28,497 nucleotides of DNA from an uncultured Collinsella sp. GTDB taxonomy: Bacteria > Actinomycetota > Coriobacteriia > Coriobacteriales > Coriobacteriaceae. Position 1 is the first letter of the stretch. Every line of letters starts with the position of its first letter. Location: the NCBI GenBank assembly GCA_959599915.1, contig CAUGJE010000022.1, positions 1 to 28,497 of the forward strand, written 5' to 3'. The notes beneath the pieces are model-generated. The model was given only the letters and a program-made list of their open reading frames with translations. It was not told where the DNA came from and searched no databases. Below are positions 1-6,012 of this stretch, in pieces. A program made the position numbers and the translations under genes.

Positions 1-94
1 CTCACGACGGAGGCCACATTAAGTGGCCTCCTGTTCGTGCGGAACTCGCGATAAAGTTCATATGGGGCCGCCGGGCCGGTCAGGGCCGGGGACC
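1..94 (+). repeat. Nested palindromic element, copy A (cut by window edge)
   Basis: Bases 1-52 match the right three quarters of the 69-nt core seen in copies B, C and D, including the GGAGGCCAC/GTGGCCTCC hairpin with an ATTAA loop. From base 53 the sequence is the right outer arm, beginning AAAGTTCATATG and continuing GC-rich. The left arm lies outside the window, so self-complementarity of the arms cannot be tested here. The right boundary is a guess. Confidence 0.75.
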
Positions 95-204
95 TTTCTG
101 TATCGATATAGCTTCTGAGCTGGTTTGGCGTCGACAACGTCCAACAAGGTTAACAAGCCAGCGTCGAATTTCCGGCGTTCTTTAGCTGAAAGAAAAAGTT
201 GGTG

Positions 205-223
205 TGCGGAGCTTTGCTCCGCA
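205..223. other. Short perfect hairpin
   Basis: TGCGGAGC and GCTCCGCA pair perfectly around a TTT loop. It lies between palindromic elements A and B with no gene nearby. It could be a weak terminator for something transcribed from the left. The stretch 95-235 otherwise shows no convincing gene. Confidence 0.45.
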
Positions 224-235
224 TTTGGGATGGGA

Positions 236-388
236 GCCCCTGGGTGCCGCGGGAGCCGGGCGGCGCATATGAACTTTATCGCGAGTTCCGCACGCAAAGG
301 AAAGCACTTAATGTGCTTTCCGTCTTGCGCAGGACTGTAGAGCAGGAAAGTTCATATGCGCCGCCCGGCTCCCGCGGCACTCAGGGGC
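236..388 (-). repeat. Nested palindromic element, copy B
   Basis: The outer arms 236-277 and 347-388 are 42 nt each and complementary at 41 positions; the exception is G243 opposite T381, a wobble in RNA. The 69-nt core at 278-346 is in reverse orientation relative to copies A, C and D. The inner hairpin is GGAAAGCAC/GTGCTTTCC with an ATTAA loop. The inner end of the arm, AAAGTTCATATG, is shared with copy A, while the rest of the arm is locus specific. Confidence 0.85.
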
Positions 389-447
389 ATCTCTCATGCA
401 AAAACTTTTGTCTGGTAAAGTACGAGGTCAGTGGCGTTTTATACCGA

Positions 448-515
448 GAATTTTCAAAATAGTTGAAAATTCATTACAAAATTGCGTTGACTTTAGGTAA
501 CTAAAGTTTCATACT
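448..515 (+). promoter_or_regulatory. Probable cstA promoter with two palindromes
   Basis: TTGACT (487-492) and CATACT (510-515) are separated by 17 bp, a good sigma-70-type promoter. The spacer and -35 contain a perfect palindrome, ACTTTAG-GTAA-CTAAAGT (490-507), placed where a repressor would block polymerase. A second palindrome, with 10-bp arms GAATTTTCAA/TTGAAAATTC and a 5-nt centre (448-472), ends 14 bp upstream of the -35 box, where an activator or second operator could bind. The cognate regulator is not identifiable in the window. Confidence 0.6.
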
Positions 516-587
516 CCTTTTTCAACCACTGGGGGATGTGAACACGCACGGATCGTTCGCATCATGATTGAAGAGGATTTTTTAGAC

Positions 588-632
588 ATGTTCACGCATC
601 AGCTAAACATTATCAGCGTAGTAATTATCTGA
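588..632 (+). CDS. Putative Ile/Val-rich leader peptide (attenuator)
   Basis: This 14-codon reading frame encodes MFTHQLNIISVVII and stops at TGA. An upstream GAAGAGG 11 nt before the ATG could serve as ribosome binding site. Four Ile and two Val codons fall in the last seven residues, as in ilv-type leader peptides of other bacteria. The codons lie in the loop of a perfect stem, CGCATCAG (595-602) with CTGATGCG (629-636), and the stop codon lies in its 3' arm. A terminator follows at 685-722 and then cstA. The arrangement suggests ribosome-mediated attenuation responding to charged Ile/Val tRNA, which would be unusual for a CstA-family gene. Translation is inferred only from the layout. Confidence 0.5.
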   Translation: MFTHQLNIISVVII

Positions 633-680
633 TGCGGGTTAGCACATACAGCTAGCCCGTACGATAACGGGCGGCTGATG
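595..680 (+). promoter_or_regulatory. Alternative-hairpin leader region upstream of cstA
   Basis: CATCAGC at 597-603 can pair with two places: CTGATG in 629-635 (enclosing the leader peptide codons) or GCTGATG at 674-680 (7 bp, perfect). Two further stems compete with each other: GGGTTAGC (636-643) with GCTAGCCC (651-658), and GCCCGT (655-660) with ACGGGC (667-672). Mutually exclusive stems between a leader peptide and a terminator are the hallmark of an attenuation switch. I could not identify which stem acts as the anti-terminator. Confidence 0.45.
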
Positions 681-684
681 AAGA

Positions 685-722
685 TGAGGGCCGTCGAGCG
701 CAACCGACGGCCCTCATTTTTT
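685..722 (+). terminator. Intrinsic terminator in the cstA leader
   Basis: A perfect 12-bp stem, TGAGGGCCGTCG/CGACGGCCCTCA, with an 8-nt loop (697-704) is followed by six T residues. It lies between the promoter at 487-515 and the cstA start, so it must be read through, or regulated, for cstA to be expressed from that promoter. Confidence 0.8.
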
Positions 723-757
723 ATGTCTAGGAAGTTCTTTTTAGAGGAGGAAATGTA

Positions 758-2647
758 ATGAACGGAGTTTTGCTCATGGTTGTGGCCGCGGCGGTGCTCG
801 CCTGTGGCTATCTGGGCTACGGCCGCTGGCTGGCCAACAAGTGGGGCGTTGACAAAGAGGCCCTCACGCCGGCCAAGCGCATGAAGGACGGCAAGAGCTT
901 CTCGCCCGTCTCCGCCTTTACCGCGTTCTCGCACCAGTTCAGCTCGATCTGCGGTGCTGGCCCTGTCACGGGTACGATCGTCGCCATGGCCTTTGGCTGG
1001 CTGCCCGTCGTGCTCTGGGTCCTCGTCGGCGGCATCTTCTTTGGCGCCGTCCACGACTTTGGTGCTCTGTACGCTTCGATGAAGAACAACGGCAAGTCCC
1101 TGGCCCAGCTCATCGAGAAGTACATCGGCAAGACCGGCCGTCGCCTGTTCCTGCTGTTCTGCTGGCTGTTCTGCATCATCGTCATCGCCGCCTTCACCGA
1201 CATGGTCTGCAAGACGTTCATGTTCACCCCGGCCGTTGACGCTTCTGGCGCCGCTACCGGTGCCATCGACTTCACCAAGTCCTATGCCGCTGGCTGCGCT
1301 GGCACCATCTCCATCCTGTTCACCTTCGTCGCTATCGCCTTTGGTTGGGCCCAGAAGAAGTTCAACCTCACCGGTGCCGCCGAGTTCGTCACCGGCGTGG
1401 TCCTCATGGTTCTCATGTTCGCCGTCGGTATGCAGTTCCCGGTCTACCTGGATAAGTTCCAGTGGTTCGCCGTCGTCATGGTCTACCTGGTCTTCGCTGG
1501 CGCCATGCCCATCCAGATGCTCAAGACCCCGCGTGACTACCTCACTTCCATCATGATGATCGTCATGATCGCCTGCGCTGTCCTCGGCATCGTCGTCCTG
1601 GGCGTTAACGGCCAGGCCACTATCACCGCTCCGGTCTTCACCGGCTTCTCCACTGCCTCCGGCATGATGTTCCCGGTCCTGTTTGTTTCCGTTGCCTGCG
1701 GTGCCCTCTCCGGCTTCCACAGCCTCGTTTCTTCTGGTACCTCCTCCAAGCAGGTCGAGAAGGAGCAGGACGCCGTCAAGGTCGGTTATGGCGCCATGAT
1801 CGTCGAGTCCTTCGTCGGCATCCTTGCCATCATCGTCGCCGGCATCATGTTCTCCGACATGAACACCGCCGGTACCGGCGCCCTCAACGCTGGCGTCGCT
1901 TCCACCCCGTTCCAGATCTTCGCTGCTGGTATCTCCCGCGGTATGCAGGCCTTCGGTGTTGACGGCACGCTCGCTACCGTCTTCATGACCATGAACGTTT
2001 CCGCTCTGGCCCTGACCTCGCTCGACGCCGTCGCCCGCATCGCCCGCACCTCGTTCTCCGAGTTCTTTGCCCAGACCAACGACGCCCTGGCCATCGAGTC
2101 CAAGGCCGGCTACATGAAGGTTCTCGGCAACCCCTGGTTCGCCACGGTCGTCACCCTGCTTCCCGGTCTCGCCCTCGCCTTTGGCGGCTATGCCAACATC
2201 TGGCCGCTCTTTGGTGCTTCCAACCAGCTGCTCGGCGGCATGACCATGATCACCCTCGCCGTGTTCTGCAAGTGCACCGGCCGCAAGGGCTGGATGCTCT
2301 ACGTGCCCGTCGCCTTCCTGCTCTGCTGCACCTTCACCTCGCTGGTCCAGAGCGCCATGGGCTGCATGACCGCTGTCCAGGCTTACGGCTTCTTCGGCAC
2401 CATCCCGGCTACCGCCACCACGGCCGCCGTCTCCGTCGCCGCCACCAAGGGCTTGCAGCTCGTTTTCGCCGTCCTGCTGATGGTCCTGGGCCTCATCGTC
2501 GCCGTCAACTGTCTCAAGGAGTTCTTCGGCAAGGAGGCCGGCTCCATGCCTGATGAGGAGCCCGAGTGGTCCGAGATGGGCAAGGCCGAGTACGGTCGCG
2601 CCGCTGCCGCTGAAGCTCCTGCCGACGCCGAGGCCGCCAAGGCCTAG
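758..2647 (+). CDS. cstA: CstA-family carbon starvation / pyruvate-peptide carrier
   Basis: This 629-residue membrane protein is rich in hydrophobic segments and resembles the CstA/BtsT family. Family members import pyruvate or peptides across the cytoplasmic membrane during carbon limitation. The N-terminal region reads GYLGYGRWLANKWGVD, followed by the well-conserved FSHQFSSICGAGPVTGTIVA segment typical of CstA. It is somewhat shorter than E. coli CstA (about 700 residues) and ends in a charged, Ala/Glu-rich tail (roughly residues 590-629) that is probably cytoplasmic. The ATG is preceded by a strong GAGGAGG site 7 nt upstream. It appears to be a single-gene unit with a regulated leader upstream and a strong terminator at 2687-2726. 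The family call is solid; the substrate is not determinable. Confidence 0.93.
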   Translation: MNGVLLMVVAAAVLACGYLGYGRWLANKWGVDKEALTPAKRMKDGKSFSPVSAFTAFSHQFSSICGAGPVTGTIVAMAFGWLPVVLWVLVGGIFFGAVHDFGALYASMKNNGKSLAQLIEKYIGKTGRRLFLLFCWLFCIIVIAAFTDMVCKTFMFTPAVDASGAATGAIDFTKSYAAGCAGTISILFTFVAIAFGWAQKKFNLTGAAEFVTGVVLMVLMFAVGMQFPVYLDKFQWFAVVMVYLVFAGAMPIQMLKTPRDYLTSIMMIVMIACAVLGIVVLGVNGQATITAPVFTGFSTASGMMFPVLFVSVACGALSGFHSLVSSGTSSKQVEKEQDAVKVGYGAMIVESFVGILAIIVAGIMFSDMNTAGTGALNAGVASTPFQIFAAGISRGMQAFGVDGTLATVFMTMNVSALALTSLDAVARIARTSFSEFFAQTNDALAIESKAGYMKVLGNPWFATVVTLLPGLALAFGGYANIWPLFGASNQLLGGMTMITLAVFCKCTGRKGWMLYVPVAFLLCCTFTSLVQSAMGCMTAVQAYGFFGTIPATATTAAVSVAATKGLQLVFAVLLMVLGLIVAVNCLKEFFGKEAGSMPDEEPEWSEMGKAEYGRAAAAEAPADAEAAKA

Positions 2648-2686
2648 TCGGTCGGACGGGTTGAATCTCCCATCTATTTGACTCGG

Positions 2687-2726
2687 AAAGACCGGGTCCG
2701 CAATCAAGCGGACCCGGTCTTTTTTC
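2687..2726 (+). terminator. Terminator after cstA
   Basis: A 15-bp perfect stem (AAAGACCGGGTCCGC with its complement, 2687-2701 and 2708-2722) with loop AATCAA is followed by a T-rich tract. It separates cstA from the next gene. Confidence 0.9.
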
Positions 2727-2830
2727 TTGTGAGAACAGGTGGTGCAAGGGCGTTCTCGCAGATGTTTTGCGTGGATAGGCTCGTGCGTTGTACCATATGG
2801 ACGTATATGTGTGCATATGAAAGGGGCCCC

Positions 2831-5023
2831 GTGGCCAAGACGGTATATTCCGATAATCAAAACAATGTCGATGCTCTGGCTGAGCGTCTGAGCAGCCAGA
2901 CGTCGCTTTCTGCCGAGCGCGCCAAGCTGGTTGCCTACGACCTGCTCTGCCGCAAGGCGCTCAAGATTAAGTCGAGCGCGCTGGCGCAGATTTTCCGCTC
3001 CGTCGATAAGGAATGCGACACCAAGGCGATGCGCGATGAGCTTATCGCGGCAAATATCGTGACCAAGATCGAGGGCAGCGGCATTAACGGGCGCCCGGCG
3101 TTCTATACCATCAATGTCGAGATCCGCGATGCTCAGGAGCAGCCTGCCGAGTCCGTCGAAGATTTTGTCGTCGAGGATTCCGCTGACGTGCCTGCTGTGG
3201 AAGAAGTTGCTCCGCGTGAGCATGTTGATACCGATGAGTTGCTCGATGAGAACGTCGTGCGTGCCTTTACGGCCAAGGCAGGACGCGGCGGTTTTGGCGG
3301 GGGTGGCAAGCGCGATGCGCAGCGTCGCGCTCAGCAGGAGCGCTTCCGTCGCGCCGTTGCTCAAAAGGGTGAAACGGATGCCGAGGCTGTTGAGAACGAG
3401 GTTGCTGCCGAGTCGCAGAGGCCCGCGAAGGAGCAAAAGCCCGTGGAGGCCCAGGAGCCCCAGCGTCGCTGTGGTGCCCACTTTAAGGCTGCGCAGCAGG
3501 ATGTCGCGCGTGAGGTTGAAGAGCCTTCCGAGGTTGCAGACGATGTTGAGGAGTCTGCCAAGAGGGCTCCGGGTTCGTGTCGTCCCGGCCGCGGTTTTGC
3601 GGGACGCGCGTATCCCGTAAAGCGTCAGGAGAAGGGCGAGCCGGCTTCGATCGCTCAGGCCGAGAAGGCCGAACAAACCGAGAAAACCGTTGAGCCGGCG
3701 ACTCGCGAGCAGAAGCCTGTTGAGCCGCAGCTTGAGGTTGATGCCGAGGCCAAGGGCCAGCAGCTTACTGATGAGCGGACGGAGCAGAGCGCGTCGAGCA
3801 AGCCTCGCCGCCGTCGCCATCGTGGGGGCCGCAGTTCCCATGCCGAGACTGCAACCGAGAAGACCACGCCGCAGGACGAGGATGTGACTGCCGAGGTTTC
3901 TTCGGGGCAGCCTAAGCGCCAGTCGGCGAAGGAGAGCAAGTCCGATCGTCCGCAGAAGCAGGCGTCTATGCCAAAGCGCGAGCGCAATTTCCAAGGCGAT
4001 TCTAAGCGCAAGTCTCAGAAGAAGCCGGAGTCTGCCGTAGCAGATAGTGCTACCCAGCAGCCCGAGTCGGCCGTCCACGGCGAGGTATCGGCGTTTGCCC
4101 TTGCCCGCGTTTTGGGCAGGCAGCTGCTCAAAGTTGTCCCTACGCCTACGGCGCTCTCTAAGATCAAGGAACAGCAGACTCAAATTGTTAAGGTCGAGGG
4201 CAAGGACGGCAAAAAGGCGCCGCAGCGCACTCAGCACAACGAGATGTCCAACCGCAAGATTGCCGAGGAAATCGCAATCATCCAGGCTTGGATCGAGCAA
4301 AACCGAGGTGCCGATACGCCGGTTGCCTCGCGCCGCCAGCGTGCCTACCAGATTTTTAACGACGAGAAGGCTTTTGACGGCAAGCACGGTGAGCGCCTGA
4401 TAAGGCGCATGACCGAAAAGGGCATCAGCATGCAGGCGATCAAGGTCGCCCCCAACCGCCCCGTGCACTTTACGGGTTTCTTTACGCTGGGCGCCGATAA
4501 GCCGTTCATTATGGTCGAGAACCTGGACACCTACGACGAGATCGTTAGGCTGCTGCGTGGCCGCAAGCACGCCAAGCTCTTTGGCATCAAGGTGGGCGGC
4601 GTGATTTTTGGCGGCGGATGCAAGGCGAGCGTCTCGCATGCCCTGGACGATTATCTGGCCGAGATCGGCTATCGCTTTAACTACGTCTACTACGTGGGCG
4701 ATATCGACCGCGAGGGCGCGCGCATCGTCGAGCAGGCTCGCAATGCCAATGTGGTTGAGATTCGCCTGCATGCCGGTATGTACCGCGCCATGCTCGCCGA
4801 GCATAAGCGTCGCGTGAAGGCCGGCGGCGAGTGCGAGCGCGCGGCTGCCAACCAGGGCGTGCCGCAGAACTTGGCGGCGACGATCAAGGATCTGCCCATG
4901 GTCACGCGTGTGCAGTTCCGCAACGTGCTACGTGAAGGCGGGCGCATTCCGCAGGAGATTCTGATGACCGCTGACTATCGGGATGGCGACTCGGGAAGCT
5001 TCGACCGCATGCTTAACAACTAA
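2831..5023 (+). CDS. Orphan JetD/DUF2220-like Toprim protein with winged-helix-like N-terminus
   Basis: I choose the GTG at 2831 because AAAGGGG lies 4 nt upstream; in-frame codons further upstream have no ribosome site and would run into the cstA terminator. The product has 730 residues. Residues about 1-95 look like a small helical DNA-binding (winged-helix) domain. Residues about 100-440 are a Glu/Lys/Arg/Gln-rich, probably disordered linker with a basic patch (KPRRRRHRGGR). The C-terminus carries VENLDTYDE (Glu563) and YYVGDIDREG (Asp624, Asp626), the E plus DxD pattern of Toprim domains. The spacing and 'GDID..G' form resemble the C-terminal nuclease domain of JetD in Wadjet anti-plasmid systems and topoisomerase VI A. 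No jetA, jetB or jetC neighbour exists here. The exact role is unknown: DNA cleavage or processing is inferred from the motif only. Confidence 0.6.
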   Translation: MAKTVYSDNQNNVDALAERLSSQTSLSAERAKLVAYDLLCRKALKIKSSALAQIFRSVDKECDTKAMRDELIAANIVTKIEGSGINGRPAFYTINVEIRDAQEQPAESVEDFVVEDSADVPAVEEVAPREHVDTDELLDENVVRAFTAKAGRGGFGGGGKRDAQRRAQQERFRRAVAQKGETDAEAVENEVAAESQRPAKEQKPVEAQEPQRRCGAHFKAAQQDVAREVEEPSEVADDVEESAKRAPGSCRPGRGFAGRAYPVKRQEKGEPASIAQAEKAEQTEKTVEPATREQKPVEPQLEVDAEAKGQQLTDERTEQSASSKPRRRRHRGGRSSHAETATEKTTPQDEDVTAEVSSGQPKRQSAKESKSDRPQKQASMPKRERNFQGDSKRKSQKKPESAVADSATQQPESAVHGEVSAFALARVLGRQLLKVVPTPTALSKIKEQQTQIVKVEGKDGKKAPQRTQHNEMSNRKIAEEIAIIQAWIEQNRGADTPVASRRQRAYQIFNDEKAFDGKHGERLIRRMTEKGISMQAIKVAPNRPVHFTGFFTLGADKPFIMVENLDTYDEIVRLLRGRKHAKLFGIKVGGVIFGGGCKASVSHALDDYLAEIGYRFNYVYYVGDIDREGARIVEQARNANVVEIRLHAGMYRAMLAEHKRRVKAGGECERAAANQGVPQNLAATIKDLPMVTRVQFRNVLREGGRIPQEILMTADYRDGDSGSFDRMLNN

Positions 5024-5033
5024 ATTCCGCCGG

Positions 5034-5166
5034 CCCCGGGAGAGCGGGGACACCGGCTTAGGTTTCCTGCTCTACAGTCCTGCTCACGACGGAGGCCACA
5101 TTAAGTGGCCTCCTGTTCGTGCGGAACTCGCGATAAACCTAAGCCGGTGCCCCCGCTCTCCCGGGG
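5034..5166 (+). repeat. Nested palindromic element, copy C
   Basis: The arms 5034-5065 and 5135-5166 (32 nt) are complementary at 31 positions; the exception is A5050 opposite C5150. The 69-nt core at 5066-5134 contains CACGA/TCGTG and GGAGGCCAC/GTGGCCTCC stems around an ATTAA loop. The element starts 11 nt after the stop codon of the Toprim gene. No other terminator is visible for that gene, so the element may shape its mRNA 3' end. Confidence 0.9.
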
Positions 5167-5200
5167 GCTGTCGTGGCTTGGCCGTTGCACGCGGCTCGCT

Positions 5201-5233
5201 TTTCGGAACGGGGCTGACGGACACGTTCCGAAA
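5201..5233. repeat. 10-bp inverted repeat
   Basis: TTTCGGAACG (5201-5210) and CGTTCCGAAA (5224-5233) form a perfect 10-bp stem with a 13-nt centre. It lies in the repeat island downstream of copy C. There is no T-run, so it is not a clear terminator. Confidence 0.55.
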
Positions 5234-5271
5234 TCTACCACCGTCGCTGTGCAGGGTGTCTATAAAGAGCC

Positions 5272-5501
5272 GTGGCCAAAAAACATCAAATATGAGTACT
5301 GATACTCTTTTAGTAGCAGTAATTTTGATCACATTTAAGGTGATTTGACGTGTCGATCGAGCAGATAAACTGCCGTATCTCCTCAAGTGTTCATTAAAGG
5401 AAGACCTTGATGCGAATAAATCTCATTAAGATCTTCTTTTATTAACGAAAATAATGTAGCTACAACGGTAACAGTACTCATATTTGCCGTTTTTTGGCCA
5501 C
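5272..5501. repeat. 30-bp inverted repeats bounding an AT-rich insert
   Basis: The arms 5272-5301 and 5472-5501 match at 28 of 30 positions and share GTGGCCAAAAAAC and CAAATATGAGTACTG. They enclose 170 bp that are clearly richer in A+T than the surrounding genome and contain no convincing gene. Small internal hairpins such as GATCAC/GTGAT and GCAG/CTGC are present. The layout resembles a small non-autonomous element or a transferred fragment. No target-site duplication is obvious. Confidence 0.65.
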
Positions 5502-5534
5502 AGTCCTTCGGAGGGTCCTCGAAAATAGTCCCGA

Positions 5535-5593
5535 GCCGGCACTTGGGGACGTTCCTATAATGCCGGCACTTAGGAGCGTCCCCAAGTGCCGGC
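5535..5593. repeat. REP-like GCCGGCACTTGGGGACG palindrome
   Basis: GCCGGCACTTGGGGACG (5535-5551) is repeated inverted and perfect at 5577-5593. The 25-nt centre holds a third, partial direct copy (GCCGGCACTTAGGAG). This style of repeat resembles REP sequences moved by REP-associated Y1 transposases; no such transposase gene is in the window. Confidence 0.65.
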
Positions 5594-5596
5594 ACC

Positions 5597-5852
5597 GCGT
5601 CTGCCTGCGGCGGCCGCGCCCCGCTGCGTCGCTCCGCATCCTTGCGGGTTCGGATTCCTCCGCTTGGCGGCGTTGGCTCGATTTGCTTGACGTGAGGGGC
5701 TCTTGGCTGGTGTGGGACGGAGGGATTCCGCGTCCGCCTGGTCGGCGGCCGCGCCCCGCTGCGTCGCTTCGCTCCTTGCGTGCTGCGCTGGAAAACGCTT
5801 CGCGTTTCCTCAGCTCCGCACCCTTGCGGGTTCGAATTCCTCCGCTTGCCCA
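5597..5852. repeat. Imperfect duplicated unit with tRNA-like fragments
   Basis: Two related units, near 5597-5665 and 5744-5852, share GGCCGCGCCCCGCTGCGTCG and a later TTGCGGGTTCG-ATTCCTCCGCTTG segment; the second unit carries about 45 extra bases. GGTTCGAATTCC resembles a tRNA T-arm. Between the units, 5713-5728 repeats exactly 16 nt of the 3' end of the neighbouring tRNA-Gln (TGGGACGGAGGGATTC, also 5904-5919). This looks like decayed duplications around a tRNA, possibly an old integration site. No gene is supported here. Confidence 0.45.
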
Positions 5853-5891
5853 CAAGAAAGCGCCCTGGGCCGTTATGGGCTTAGGGCGCTC
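5853..5891 (-). terminator. Terminator of tRNA-Gln
   Basis: Read on the minus strand, a GC-rich stem (GAGCGCCCTAAGCCC paired imperfectly with GGCCCAGGGCGC) is followed by TTTCTT. It starts within 10 nt of the 3' end of the tRNA gene and most likely ends its transcript. Confidence 0.7.
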
Positions 5892-5899
5892 AGTTTTAA

Positions 5900-5974
5900 T
5901 GGCTGGGACGGAGGGATTCGAACCCCCAACAGCCGGCACCAAAAACCGGAGTTCTACCGTTGAACTACGTCCCA
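5900..5974 (-). tRNA. tRNA-Gln (anticodon UUG), CCA encoded
   Basis: Read on the minus strand, the acceptor TGGGACG pairs with CGTCCCA, followed by discriminator G and an encoded CCA. The D-arm is GTTC-AACGGTA-GAAC. The anticodon arm is CCGGT-TTTTGGT-GCCGG, giving anticodon TTG for CAA glutamine codons. The T-arm contains GGTTCGAAT. All four arms fold normally in 75 nt. Confidence 0.95.
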
Positions 5975-6012
5975 ATGTGTGGTGTTGCCCAAAAGCAACT
6001 CGTCTAGTTTAC

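Noticed and set aside
58..297. A 79-codon minus-strand frame between palindromic elements A and B.
   Set aside because: It starts within element B and ends in element A, has no ribosome site, and much of it is repeat sequence. The middle looks slightly protein-like but cannot be supported.
236..388. Possible CRISPR array or IS element at the nested palindromes.
   Set aside because: The copies are dispersed, not regularly spaced with spacers, and no transposase or cas gene is present.
540..757. T-box or known riboswitch upstream of cstA.
   Set aside because: No T-box consensus or recognised riboswitch core is visible; a leader peptide with alternative stems explains the region better.
599..4804. 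A minus-strand open frame of 1401 codons opposite cstA and the Toprim gene.
   Set aside because: Its product is low-complexity, it spans the terminators at 685-722 and 2687-2726, and it mirrors the codon bias of two well-supported plus-strand genes. It is a shadow of high-GC coding sequence.
2831..5023. Complete Wadjet defence system around the Toprim gene.
   Set aside because: No JetA, JetB or JetC-like genes lie beside it; the neighbours are cstA and a repeat island.
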